Origin: Chaenocephalus aceratus
Lineage: Eukaryota > Chordata > Actinopteri > Perciformes > Channichthyidae
DNA length: 64,000 bases
Assembly: GCA_023974075.1 (NCBI GenBank)
Contig: JAMFTG010000342.1
Location: 62,001 to 126,000, forward strand
Reading direction: 5' to 3'
Below, one piece after another: positions 1 through 11,038 of this stretch (the stretch's first letter is position 1; each line of letters begins with the position of its first letter). The position numbers and the translations under genes were made by a program. A model generated the notes under the pieces. That model was not told the origin of the DNA. It searched no databases and was given only the letters and a program-made list of their open reading frames with translations.

Positions 1-328
1 TGCAAATTTCGCCGAAAGGTGAGTGATTCTCATGCCTGGAAAGGGTGTTTCATGTTGTCGTTGCTGTGGACCCTCTTAATCTACCTTCTTTGGGGGCCCC
101 CTTCTGGTCCGGGGCCCCAAGCAGTTGCCTGCCTTGTCTGTTTGCAAGCAGCGCCCCTGCACATTTTTCTTTACCTCAGATACATTTCTCCTCCTTTCTC
201 AGACGAAATCTGAACCTGAATTGACAGAATAATGTAAACACCTGTTCATTAAAAGCATGCAGGAGGTGGAGATTGAAGATTTGAAGTAGATTACAAAACA
301 ATGGCAAAATGTATGTATTTCAATATTC

Positions 329-334
329 TTTATT
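329..334 (-). promoter_or_regulatory. candidate polyadenylation signal of the FAM20-family gene
   Basis: AATAAA on the minus strand, about 160 bases after the stop codon at 495. The distance is ordinary for a short 3' UTR. The rest of 1-494 shows nothing else I can support. Confidence 0.4.
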
Positions 335-494
335 TATCTATATTTGCTTCCTGGGAAAAGTGTGAAAGTGTCTTAAAATTGTATTTTCCTTTTTCTTTGA
401 CACCGTTACAGTGATTTAATATAAATAAACATTTAGAGTCCTGATTAATCTGGATTTTGCATCCCAGGTTTCCTCAGAAACAGGAAGTAGATTC

Positions 495-765
495 CTAACC
501 TGCAGGAGGCTCCTCCCCCTTCAGGTGAGCGATGTCGTCATAAATGACCTGATCTTCATCATCCTCCTTCCTCCTCTCCTCGCAGAGACTGACAGTCTGA
601 AGAACTGTTTTCAGCCGGCGGTCCAGAGCAGAAAGGTGAGGCTGAGAGAGGAGGGGCGCCACATGCTGCAATGCATCATGGGAGAGAGACGCCCTCATCA
701 CATCGCTCAGACGATAACCAGGAAGAGAGAGGAGACGGAGGCGGAGCCAAGTGGAGCGCCGGATC
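495..765 (-). CDS. FAM20-family terminal coding exon
   Basis: A 271-bp exon after the acceptor CCTCCCCCAG, ending in TAG at 495-497. It encodes IRRSTWLRLRLLSLPGYRLS, then DVMRASL and LSQPHLSALDRRLKTVLQTV, closely matching the C-terminus of FAM20A/FAM20C (YRLSDVMRESL and PHL.ALDRRL). YRLSDVMR favours FAM20A; the Arg-rich start and a DD near the end resemble FAM20C, so the paralogue is left open. Only the last three exons of the gene were recognised; 5' exons should lie at higher coordinates but were not found before the dynein gene. Confidence 0.85.
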
Positions 766-777
766 CTGGGGGAGGGA

Positions 778-847
778 GGACTCTTTAAAGTAGAGACACT
801 ACATACTGATATACACCTGAACATCAGCAGGAGAGGACTCTTTAAAG
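778..847 (-). repeat. 57-bp minisatellite, left part
   Basis: One full unit and a start (GGACTCTTTAAAGTAGAGAC...) next to the acceptor of the terminal FAM20 exon. It is the left half of the array at 2503-2797, split by the THAP transposon. Confidence 0.85.
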
Positions 848-2502
848 GGAAATGGAAACACTTTTCAAACTGCTTTCCATGCGACACTATTCCCATTAGG
901 AAATGTATTTATCTAGTCTATTTCCAATGTAAACGATCGAGATACGCGAATTTACTTTTTGAAATACGTGCCTAATGACCATGGGCGCTTCCATTGCTCC
1001 GGGACTTTTCCAGTGACGTCACTGAATGGGTACGGCTTCCTGGGCCAACGCTCAATAACAAACAACATGGCGTGCAATGCACCAGTAGTTTACATTACAA
1101 GAAAACGGTCGTCGTCAGGAGTTTATTGTATTGCCCCAGGCTGCACAAATGGATTTTATACGAAGAAGGAAGAAGTACATTTCCATAGGCTGCCACTAAA
1201 GGATGAGAAGCTGCTCAAAGTCCAGTCTGGATGCCTGGTTCAATACAAAACATCGGATTTGAAGCCAGGATCTGTTCCCACAATATTCGATTTCTCAACG
1301 TATGCAGTCGGGAACACCGACCGTCCCAGCACGTCGGCCGCGCAAGACAATGACAGTGTCAACAAACGTGAAGTTCGAGCCACCAAACGAGTTGCTTCAG
1401 CTGCCGAGAGAGAGGTAAATATTGCAGCACTACCAGATTACTAGCTCACACATGTATTTACTGACACAGTGTGACCTTATTAATTAACGCAATCGCGTCC
1501 AAACTAAATGGTAGCTATTATTATGACGTACAATAGAGAATTGGGGGTGTTCTATAGCTCAACTAATTAAACTGGCATACACACGCTCATCTGTCGAAAA
1601 CAGCCCTAAAAAGGCTAGTATTGCTGGACTAGGTGTTCAATGGATGGTATTGCAGGACCCAGAGCGCACGGAGCACAGAGCGGACAGCAGATAACGGAAT
1701 TGCAGTTGTATTGCTTATAGATTATCAGAACATTTCAAAGGGGACACAGCCCCATTGGATATTAACCTATGGATTAACTACATCATCGTTTTTATCGTTG
1801 TAATGCCATTGAAGACCAGTTTAGACCAGACAATGAGGAAGGTAAGCCGTTAGCCTAGCGTATGTTAGTACCTTGCGCCACTTGTTTTGATGTACGTTTT
1901 TGTTGATAACCTCGCGAGTTTGTATCTTTCAGTGTTGAGGTGGGCACCGTTAGATTCTGTGTCTCCTTGCGATCATAAACGATGTGTTGGATGTGCGGCT
2001 AGGATAAGTAATAAGGGAGCTAGGAGTGATTTTCGGTGCAGTAATAGGTTAGCATTGTTCACTCGGGGCTAATTCAGAGGCTCACTGTTAGCATTGTGTT
2101 TTTTTTATTCCGGATCGTATGCCACTCTATTCGACCGAATCGGTTCATAAGCATAGGCCATGGGATGCCTGGTAACTGTAGATGCTTCCACATCAATGTC
2201 ATCTCCCGACGAATAGTCAAATTCATCGTTCAAAACGTCGATCTCATTGCAAAATTCCTCCATCGCTGCCATATCTGCTACGTTGTGTTGACTTCCGGTG
2301 GAGCGAAAACACAGCCAGTGACGTCACCATGTGGGACTCCCCTAATGGCGGCGACCTGGTCCCGGAATTCCCCACCCGGCCAGCAGATAATTAATTTTCT
2401 TTTGGCGAGTAATATCATATACAATAAATATTACGGTCAATATCCATTGTAAAATGAATAAACTACCGGAATATTATAACTGTAATTGGTGTTTCCTTTC
2501 CC
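848..2502 (+). mobile_element. P-element/THAP-like DNA transposon with 8-bp target duplication
   Basis: A 1655-bp insertion with imperfect terminal inverted repeats (GGAAATGGAAACAC at the left; GGGAAAGGAAACAC at the right in reverse complement) and a perfect 8-bp duplication CTTTAAAG at 840-847 and 2503-2510. Removing it rejoins two units of a 57-bp minisatellite exactly. Eight-base duplications plus a THAP-type coding segment fit the P-element superfamily; hAT also duplicates 8 bases but its ends differ. It sits in the last intron of the FAM20-family gene. The element is too short to encode a complete transposase, so it is non-autonomous. Confidence 0.75.
1067..1444 (+). pseudogene. truncated THAP-domain coding segment inside the transposon
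   Basis: An open frame starting at the ATG in ACAACATGGCG. It encodes YCIAPGCTNGFYTKKEEVHF then HRLPL, the C-x4-C part of a THAP C2CH zinc finger, and later DLKPGSVPTIFDF, a THAP-transposon C-terminal motif. The middle of the THAP domain (second CH pair and the AVPTIF linker) is collapsed to a short stretch at the join near LLKV, indicating an internal deletion. AGAG/GTAAAT at 1410-1417 could be a splice donor. Confidence 0.6.
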
Positions 2503-2797
2503 CTTTAAAGTAGAGACACTACATACTGATATACACCTGAACATCAGCAGGAGAGGACTCTTTAAAGTAGAAGACACTACATACTGATATACACCTGAAC
2601 ATCAGCAGGAGAGGACTCTTTAAAGTAGAGACACTACATACTGATATACACCTGAACATCAGCAGGAGAGGACTCTTTAAAGTAGAGACACTACATACTG
2701 ATATACACCTGAACATCAGCAGGAGAGGACTCTTTAAAGTAGAGCCACTACATACTGATATACACCTGAAAATCAGCAGGAGAGGACTCTTTAAAAT
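2503..2797 (-). repeat. 57-bp minisatellite, right part (about five units)
   Basis: Five near-identical units beginning GGACTCTTTAAAG and containing ACATACTGATATACACCTGA. Units differ by single bases or one-base indels. Located in the last FAM20-family intron. Confidence 0.9.
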
Positions 2798-2817
2798 AAT
2801 GCATCATGCTCCTGTAC

Positions 2818-2877
2818 CTGCAGCACTGTTCGAGAGGAACGAGGATAGACGGTTCATCTTTGGAGTGACGGCCGAAT
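2818..2877 (-). CDS. FAM20-family exon, FGRHSKDE segment
   Basis: A 60-bp exon from the acceptor GGTTGTTACAG to the donor GTACAGGAG. It encodes FGRHSKDEPSILVPLEQCC, matching the FAM20 consensus GFG.HS.DE.SILAPL.QCC including the paired cysteines. Exit phase joins the last exon to give CCRIRRSTW, as expected. A 57-bp minisatellite starts about 20 bases downstream in the intron. Confidence 0.88.
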
Positions 2878-2953
2878 CTGTAACAACCCAGAATCAGTTA
2901 GTAAGTACATTAAAATACACACACACACACACACACACAGAGACCACACTCAC

Positions 2954-3034
2954 GCCCTGCGTTGTCGAGGTGAATCAGGAACGTGTTGTTGCCAAACTTC
3001 TCAAAGGTTTCATAATGGTGTCTGTCCATGTTAC
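2954..3034 (-). CDS. FAM20-family kinase exon with catalytic DRHHYE and metal-binding LDN
   Basis: An 81-bp exon after the acceptor TCTCCTCCTGTAG. It encodes [20 protein letters not shown] then HLDNA. In FAM20C the Asp of NMDRHHYE (Asp458) is catalytic and that of HLDN (Asp478) binds metal; both are present here. FAM20 proteins are Golgi kinases (FAM20C), a xylosylkinase (FAM20B) or an allosteric pseudokinase (FAM20A). The 3' end is odd: with the GT donor after GGGC the next exon is out of frame by one. Either a GC donor at GG/GCGTGAGT is used or one base is missing near 2959, which would give the family-typical DNAR.FGRH. Confidence 0.85.
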
Positions 3035-3350
3035 CTACAGGAGGAGAGAGGCATTTGTTTAATACCGCCAACAAAGTCCACACTCCTTCTGGAGATAATG
3101 ATAAAACATCACATAATGCATTCTGTCAAAATACTTATAAACATAAATATTCTAAACGCTTTTAAAAGAGCATCGCCAGAATAAATCCAGCTGATTATAG
3201 ACAGTATGATATTGGATGTGGTTTTACCAAGTCTTACCAAGCACTTTTTTTACTCAACTTTAAACCACATTTTGCTTCCGAAACAAGTCACAATGTGCCC
3301 TCGAACACTTTTGAACGGTACCTTTTACATTATGCATTTTGTTTTCTCCT

Positions 3351-3386
3351 AAATAATGTACACAATTATAATTGTGTACATTATTT
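3351..3386. repeat. perfect 36-bp palindrome
   Basis: The left arm AAATAATGTACACAATTA is the exact reverse complement of the right arm, with no spacer. It can form a hairpin or cruciform. It lies in intergenic AT-rich DNA; no flanking element boundary was identified. Confidence 0.95.
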
Positions 3387-4129
3387 TGCCAGTGGTGATC
3401 AGTAACTTGAGCTCTTCATGGATCTATTGGAACTCACCTGGAAGCTGAATGAAGTGGATCTAGGGAATTGTGTCAACTAAGAAATAGATATTTAGCGTTA
3501 GTTGAATCAGGAAGGGAGTTATTTTGTTGGAAACACTCTAATCTTAAGGCTTGGGAGAAAGGATGTTCACGTCAGAAGGGTAAAGTCCTCACTGAAAACA
3601 CTGAAGCATTGACTTTAATTAAATGTATTTTGTCAACAGATTTCACATCAATGTTTTAGGTTAGTTGAAAGCAATAATCTTAAATGTAAATAGGTTCAAC
3701 TTAATAGTATTGCTTCAAACTAACCAATACAGGGATCTGTTGACATAAAACATTAAATCAAAGTCAATGCTTCAGTGCGTTCAGCAGTGCTTGAATTGGA
3801 ATAAAAAAGGTGCCAGTACTCTAAATCAGCAACTGTTTCAAGTCCATTTTATGTATACAACCCAGGCTCGACCAGAGAAGGCTCCCCATCAGACAACATT
3901 TCTAACACAGCATTTTCTGTATTTCCAGTTGCATCAGTATTAACTGGAGTTTCTTTCGGCTCCTTGTCCGGCGACAACCGCTTTCTTTTCGCACTATTAA
4001 GCCACGTTAACATTTTCGAAATGGTAGCTAACGTTGGCCCAATCCCAAACAACGGCCTGCCCCAATTTAGAGGCAATGGACGTCCACTCTCGGGAGACGT
4101 CCGACAGTGGTGCGGTTACCCAAAGTGAC

Positions 4130-5800
4130 AGACCTAATTCCCCTTGCATTCCTCCAGAGTCAACATTTGTCAGTCTTTTTTTTTGAGAACCAGAGAAAAA
4201 GGGTGAAAATGAAAAAATGTATCCCAAAATAGTGCCTCACAACGCGGGTAAAGTCCCCTATCAACTCCCCTTGCATTCCTCCAGAGTCACATTTGGAGTG
4301 AGAACCAGGAGAAAGGGGGGAACATGAACACAAAATATCCGAAAATAGTGCATTCTGTGCGGAAGAGTCAGGCTGTTGAGGTTGACTCTGCAGCACATGT
4401 GCTGCACCATATATGGTGATGCATCTTATGATGGCCAATGTGGCTGCTCCAAGAGCCCCAAAAGACGGACTAATGATCTCCAGCATGCCTCCATTACTTG
4501 GGCACTCTGCTTATTTCACACCTCCAGGAGAGAGACCAGTAATTGCACCTCTCTGTGGCCCCTCAAAGAGCCCCAAAGGACGGACTAATGACCTCCAGCA
4601 TGTGTCCCTGACATGGACACCTCCATAACCTTGCACACCGTGAGTCCCCGGGACGGAGGTACTTGAGATTGCCAGGCCCTTAAATCGTATACTTTCTTCC
4701 TCTTCCTCAAGCACAGCAGTAGTGGCACTCTGCTGCCTGGGTTTTAGCCCCTTTTTCAGCCTGGAGCGCAGGGTCTTCACCTCATCAATGAGGGCATCCT
4801 TCTGAGCCCTCAATGCCACATTTTCCAGCATCACCTGCCTGCAGTCCTCTTCGTCACACTCAGTATGTGGGGAGAAGGGTAGAGGGTGCACCGGGTATTC
4901 CTCCTCATTGTCTATATCCAATGATGTAGGCATTCCAATCATGGGATTAGTCTCTCGGAGGTCATGGAGCAACTGCAGGGCCACACTATGCTTCAGCCTT
5001 GCCAGGACCTGATGTGCCTCATCTCAGGAGAACTCAGGGTGGTCATGAGTTACATGACGGTCTAGTTTCTTCCCAGCATACGAACACCCTGTGTCTGCAC
5101 ACCGGGAATTCGGACGACATCCTTACTGAAACAGACACAGTGAATTGTATTTAAATTATTTTATGTTTCTCCGTTTATATGCATTAGCGTAACCGGTGAT
5201 TGCAACAATGGGTCCGATGCTTCAATGCCTGGTACACGGACCAAGGGAGGACTTGGTTTACCACCGGGTTAAATGGTCCCACCTCCGCACCAACGCGGGG
5301 CTGGTGATGGCCATATTGGGTCCGACGCATCAATTCATGGTGCCCCGACCATGAGAGGGTTTGCGGTGCCCCGGAACCAGGCAGTACCCCAGCAGGAAAC
5401 ACGTTTTATGGTCAAAGGAGGAAAGAGTGATAGAACCGGGGTAAAGCAAAGAAAGTGTCCGACAATAGTGACTTGTGAGGCGGCAAAGAGTCTGTCATCT
5501 CTCGGTCCTATCCTCCAGGCAATGCGGTACCAGAACTGGGTCAAATTGACCAAAATGTTAAAAACAATAAGTTTCAATTCATCCATGGAAAAGGACTGAA
5601 AATGAAAAAAGTATCCGAAAATAGTGCATCATGAGCCCGCAAGAGTCCCCTGACAACTCCCCTCACATTCCTCCAGAGTCAGAAAAAGTCTGAGTTAACT
5701 TTTTGGAGAACCAGAGGAAAGGGGTGAAAATGGAGAAATTGTATCCCAAAATAGTGTCTCATAATTCCCTGACAACTCCCCTTGCATTCCTCCAGAGACC
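4130..5800. repeat. dispersed about 110-bp motif, four copies
   Basis: The string TTGCATTCCTCCAGAGTCA (or close variants) followed by ...AACCAGAGAAAAAGGGTGAAAATG and CCAAAATAGTGC recurs near 4130-4262, 4263-4365, 5585-5680 and 5690-5800. A diverged relative at 9185-9283 is the target of the hAT element at 9284. These look like internal or subterminal repeats of one mobile-element family. Sequence at 5800-6190 has the inverted pair GAAAACTTGAGCTTTTTGGAG and no recognisable gene. Confidence 0.5.
4511..5101 (-). pseudogene. transposon-like protein remnant with C2H2-like finger and coiled coil
   Basis: A minus-strand frame reading CADTGCSYAGKKLDRHVTHD, a C-x4-C...H-x3-H finger, then an in-frame TGA at 5024-5026, then LQLLHDLRETNPMIG, an acidic linker, and a coil (VMLENVALRAQKDALIDEV). 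I do not recognise the family. It is surrounded by about 110-base motifs that recur at 4130-4365, 5585-5800 and 9185-9283, so I read it as part of a degraded mobile element spanning roughly 3845-6175 rather than a host gene. Confidence 0.45.
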
Positions 5801-7394
5801 AGTTCAAAAACTTAAAGTTTGGTAAGAACCATACTGGGGGTCTCCATGCAACAATTGTATCCGAGCCAAAGCACTCATGTAGCGGACACATTCCTCCATG
5901 ATGTGAAACAGCCGTTTTTTTCTGAGTCCTCTCAAAAACCGGGTTTCTGATATCGTGAGGATGGTAGCTTGAAAAACATGAATGCATTTTTTTGACGGAG
6001 GAGGGGAGGTTACGATTCCCCTCTCCGTTGTGAAATGCAACGGGGGAGTGGAAAAGTCTTCGGGGCTTCCGCCCGAAGCCCCGAAAACTTGAGCTTTTTG
6101 GAGCCCCTCCTCCGTTGGCACTCTGTCGTTTTTTCGAGAATTTTTTTAACTTCATTTTTTTATTATTTTAAGATATAATTGACCGTTTATATAATTGACC
6201 GCCCAAAAATATATAATACAAATACATTTAAATAGTAAAAGGTACAATTGTGCTCCGAATTTCCCGGAATTTGATTTATATAGCCCCATGATAGTGAATA
6301 AAAATCATTTTCATGGAATAAAGTGTTAAAACGCCTGATTAATATGTGTGTAATGCTGGCAGCAGGTTCACTGCTGTAAGCAGGGGTCCTCACACTCAAA
6401 GGCACCTAGGCAGAGCTCCAGGGTGATGCACATGGCTTTCATACCCAGCAATAAGTGTTTGAAAGCTGGGGAACAGTGCTGTGAATACAGGGAGAGAGCA
6501 GCCAGAGAGAAGCGGGCTCCGAGAGCCACAGAGCACACCCACAGATCTCCTTGCAGCGCATGGCTCTTGCACCCAGAGAACAGGCTGCTTCACTGCACTT
6601 TACAAGCCAGGGAAGGTGCCTGAATCCTGGGTAAACATCGTTTACTTGTTTTTAAATGTGTGAAACAGTGTTTTGTCACTTTCAAAACTCTCCTGTCATT
6701 GACCGGAGAAATTGGGTCGATGTTGTATTCAATCTGACCGTTAATATTCCAGTGAGACGAAGAACGTACAATGACCGGAGTGATCCCTCACCCTTCACAC
6801 TCCCCCTCCGTGACCGAGTGAACTCTGGAGTGCACCTGTCAGATGGAGGGACTAAATACAGCGGCAAGCTTTGGGACGGCCTCCCCTCTCTCCGCCAGAA
6901 AACAGGAAATGCCGTAACTGAATGTAACAACGGTTTCAAATCAGCATCTCTTAGACAAAACATTAACATTAATAACTCCAAACATCTTTCATTGTGTTAC
7001 TTTTTGTAAAGCTCTTTTAGTTTTAAACCTGATGTTTATACGTTTCTTAGTTTTTTGCAACAGTCTATAAATATACACAACTTTATAATAAAATGCACAT
7101 ATTTACCTTTTTCTAGACTAAACACAGGTTTGATCCTAAGTTAAAACATATGAAGTTAACATGAGGTTGTTAACATTGCACTTTATCAGTGGATGTTTGC
7201 TGGAACTACTTGTAAACAGCGTGTTTCCTGACGGACACACACAGCGTGACTACGGTCAGGTTGACCATGGCTGTTGGGCACGGAACAGAAGCCTGGACCC
7301 TGGCTGTGTGAGCCAGGTAATGGAGCACGGAAGCATGGCTGTGTGGGCCGGTACTGGTTGCATGAATCCATGGCTTTGTGGGTCGGTTCTGGAG

Positions 7395-7535
7395 CCGGAA
7401 CCATGGCTGCTCGGGTCAGAACTGGGGCTGGAACCATGGCTGCTGGGGCCAGAACTGGGGCTGGAACCATGGCTGCTGGGGCCAGAACTGGGGCTGGAAC
7501 CATGGCTGTGTGGGCCTGTACTGGAGCCCAAAGCA
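7395..7535. repeat. 33-bp GC-rich minisatellite (11-residue periodicity)
   Basis: Units of GGAACCATGGCTGCTGGGGC plus 13 bases, four good copies with degenerate ones on both sides (7270-7560). The period is a multiple of three, so frames on both strands are open (for example PAPVLAPAAMV on the minus strand, within 7186-7842). I see no splice-supported gene and no family match, so the long frames are not called as protein. Confidence 0.8.
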
Positions 7536-7952
7536 TGGCTTCTGGGGCTCGGGCTGCTAGCCTGGACTTGCGACTCCTTCTCTTAGGAGCCTTTTGGAGG
7601 CTCCGTGGACCTCCAAAAGCCAGACGAGCACCCGAGAACGGCTCCTGGACAGGAGCAGGAACTGGGGAAGAAGCAGGGGTTGACTCCAGACGGAACACAC
7701 CGAGACGTATGGTGTCAGGTTGGGAATTGGGAGGCAGGGGGCTAGCATGCCTGGGGCTAGCAGGCCGGGAATCACATGTCTGGAGGAAGTCCATAATCCA
7801 GCCAGGTAAGAACTTCAATAAACATGGTTTCTCTGTTGCCAACCGGTGCGCCTCTACCAGAGCGGCCTCCTTCTGTAGAACACTGGACGCTCCCTTCCAC
7901 CAATCAAAGCAGCAAGTTTTAAATGTATCATTTAAATTAGATGTTAGCTTTT

Positions 7953-7957
<5 letters not shown>

Positions 7958-7990
<33 letters not shown>
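7958..7990. repeat. (TA)n microsatellite
   Basis: Uninterrupted TA dinucleotides. The surrounding 7540-9180 shows no supported gene. Confidence 0.95.
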
Positions 7991-7993
<3 letters not shown>

Positions 7994-9283
7994 ATTCCAG
8001 TCTCCCTTCAGATATGTTAAGTGGCATGTAATTCAACACAATGCTGCTCACCTCCTGCAGTTGGGAGAAAAGCTGGTTCAGGTTCAGCCTTATGGGGGGA
8101 CAGGGCTGCTGAGCCTAAAGATGGATCTGTTGGTCCTGGCACCAGGGGGAGGGACAACTGGTTTAGTATGAATAGCTGCTAAAAATCTACCTGCATTTAT
8201 TAAATGTCAGCTTAAAGAGCAGTGAAATGAAAAACCTCTGCATTTTCTTTATAGATATTAACAGAACTTAATGTCAGCTTAGTAAAAAAAACAACATAAC
8301 AATTATTATTTACAATGGACTACGCTTAGCTAACAGACTAATTTCCACCCACCTTTTATTTGAAAAACTGGGTGACATACTGTCGCCCTTAGTCCTCTCT
8401 CTTGTCTTTCTCTCCTTTCTTTCTTTTTGAAAGTCTGAATTTGTTAGTCATTGAGACATCGTACACACGTAAGTACTAGCATCCCTCCTCACATGCTCTC
8501 ACTCTCTGATAGAAAGTGCCGTTTGGAGGCAGAGGCGGGACCAAACCATTACATGTAAATAGAAGGGGGTGTACAGAGGCTTTGTATAATTAACTTTTGC
8601 AAGAAAATAAGTTAAATGAATTGTAAGTATTGCTGCAGTATTATCCAAACAAAGTGCCGCGAGGGACTAAACAAGAGAAAAACACTGAGCAAAAACTCAG
8701 TCTTTCCAAAAGTATGTGTTTGACCTTTTATTTGGACACCTCCACTCTCAGGAAAGGAAGTGCATGCACGCTAAGAATTACAAAATAAAATCGCCACTAT
8801 CAGTACAGTGCCACTTTCCGAACAGGAAATGCACGCTAATACAAAATAAAATCGCACTGACACTTATTATCCCGGCCCGGGAAGGAAGAGACACGCAGAG
8901 TGGGGAAAGTCCCCCACCCCAACGCAGCACACCCTCCCGGCCATCAGAGTCGAACCTGCAGTTCCGAGGAACCAACCTCCAGAGCACCGGCACTAGGCCG
9001 GGCTGGTGGAGGCCCTCCGATAGTGGGTCGCGTTTGCCATTCGATCAGTGAGAGAAAAATGCAACAAAAATGGTAATTTATCCGTTAATATATGGATGAG
9101 TGGGGGGGGGGGGGAAACGGCTGGACACAGGCCCTGGGGGGGACACCCGAGACCCCGGTAGAAGTAACCGGGTGAAATAGCCAAAAAAAGAAAAATTAAT
9201 AAAACCGGGGAAAAGTGAAAAAAAGTGTCCGGAAATAGATACTCGTGAGCCGGGCCGAGTCCCCTGTCAACTCCCGTTATAAG

Positions 9284-10274
9284 TAGTGCTGTCAAAATTA
9301 TCGCGTTAACGGCGGTAATTCATTTTTTGAATTAATTGCGTTAAAATATTTAACGCATTTAACGCATGTGCAGAATGGCCCGCCCCATACGTGCCACCAG
9401 TGGCAGCGCCAGGGTATGGCTGGGGTAGGCTACACCCATACCAAGAAATGGCTTAGCCCCACCATGAGACACGATGTTAAAGTAAGCAAAATAAAGTCTG
9501 CCAACTCGCGTGGAGTAAATTGCACAGACAGCAGTTAGTAGATAGAAACATCTTTGATAACGGCGTGGTGTTTGTTGCAGGAAGTCCCGACGGAGAATAC
9601 TTTTGCTGGAGTACAGGGCAGAGCCATATAATAGTAATAATATGGCTCTGGTACAGGGGTGCACATAACTGGTACGCAGGTGATGTGCGTAATCTGAAAT
9701 GCGTCCCGTCACTTGTGTCACAAAGCGCATTTGCGTACCGACGTACTTGTGAAGCTTTTCCAGAAGGCGGTTAGATCACCGGTCGACAGAGTCGGTCTCC
9801 GTGTGCACAGACAGGGCTGCTGTTACGTCGGTCTGTACAACGGAACTGTGCCAAAACTACGCCAACCGGCTGCGGAGGGAGACCCCCCCCCCCCACTGGA
9901 GAACTGCGCTAAAACAGCTGATCACAACGTTCACACTCTGTGGTCACGAAGTACTCCACTAGCCCCCCCCCCCTCTGTTGACTTTCCTGAAGTACTCCCC
10001 CGTTGATAGAAATCAACACAAGGACCCCACGGTTTTGATGATTGATAGGTGTGTGGGTTGTCTTTCATTTTGACATGCAGAAAAATGTTATAATAAACAT
10101 AGATACTGTGTTAAATGGATATATCCGCCTTCTTTCATTTATCTTTCCATTCCCAACAATATACATAAATAAATGGCATATGTTGTACATAGTCCGAATG
10201 GTAATTAATCATGATTAATTAATTTATAAGCTGTGATTAATCTGATTAAAAATTGTAATCGTTTGACAGCCCTA
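9284..10274. mobile_element. non-autonomous hAT element with 8-bp target duplication
   Basis: Terminal repeats TAGTGCTGTCAAA at the left and TAGGGCTGTCAAA (reverse complement of the right end), flanked by a perfect 8-bp duplication GTTATAAG at 9276-9283 and 10275-10282. Subterminal ATTAAT/TTAACGC clusters are typical of this fish hAT MITE family. No intact transposase; 991 bp long. Confidence 0.85.
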
Positions 10275-10916
10275 GTTATAAGTTAACTTTTACGAGAGCC
10301 AGGATGGGGGGGTCAAAAGGGCTTGACCAAGGCCGACCCCAAGTGCATGGTGAGCTGTCTCCCTTGTGATTTGAAAACTTCCATCAGACGAGTCCTTCGG
10401 GGGAAAAAAAACGTGTTTGTCAGAATCGTCACTTCCTGTACTGACAGTGGAGCCTGCACCGGAACTGTCCTGCAGGCAGACCCCTCTCCAAACGGAGGGG
10501 TAGGGGTGGAGGGCTTGGTTTGGGATTGGGCCGTTATGTCTTTTCTGCTTTCTTTCTCTTCCGTGCCTGCTCTAGTCTATCGCAGTCTACAGAGCCACCT
10601 ACTGGGTGGGAGTTGCAAATAAGCATAAACACAACAAATATGCGCAGCGTACTTAGATGCGTCATGAGGTGCCGGTACGCAGTAAGAAGTAACGGTATGC
10701 AGATGGTTAAAATCAGAAGTACCGGTCCAATTCAAGCACTGGTTTTCAGTCATTGTTGTTAAAGTCATTGTTGCTAAAGTCCAAGTGATGATTCAAGGCT
10801 TTTTTTAGTTTGTCAAGTTGAATCTTGAATCAGTAAATGTGTCCTCTGCCTCTGACGCAGTCACGGGAGATCAAACACAATGATTTAAAGCAACATTATG
10901 ACAATGTGTAAAACAT

Positions 10917-10922
10917 TTTAAT
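10917..10922 (-). promoter_or_regulatory. candidate polyadenylation signal of the dynein gene
   Basis: ATTAAA on the minus strand, about 120 bases downstream of the stop codon at 11039. It is a common variant hexamer; placement is plausible but the motif is frequent in AT-rich sequence. Confidence 0.3.
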
Positions 10923-11038
10923 GAAGACCATTACAGAATCCTTACGAAACGTAATGCATGAAGAGGCTTGCACAGAAATGATGAATACATTTACAAAGGT
11001 TTTCCTGTAGAATTACTTAATACATCTAGAGTGGTCCA

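Noticed and set aside
959..1444. A functional host THAP gene
   Set aside because: The zinc finger is internally deleted and the frame lies wholly inside an element with inverted ends and an 8-bp target duplication.
3439..3460. A 22-bp FAM20 micro-exon (IHFIQLP) with a strong donor TTCCAG/GTGAGTTC in the right phase
   Set aside because: The peptide does not match the conserved MTIFDFLM segment expected there, and a stop lies directly upstream; phase agreement is probably chance.
3600..3780. Minus-strand SIDFDLM as a remnant of the FAM20 FDFLM exon
   Set aside because: The sequence recurs locally as a repeat (3605 and 3755), has a stop just before it and no matching splice sites.
7186..8020. 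Overlapping 218- and 248-codon frames on both strands at 7.2-8.0 kb as a gene
   Set aside because: Both derive from a GC-rich 33-bp repeat and run into a TA microsatellite; no domain, no splice support.
10323..10762. Plus-strand open frames downstream of the hAT element
   Set aside because: Short, no homology, and they overlap repeat debris similar to 9180-9700.
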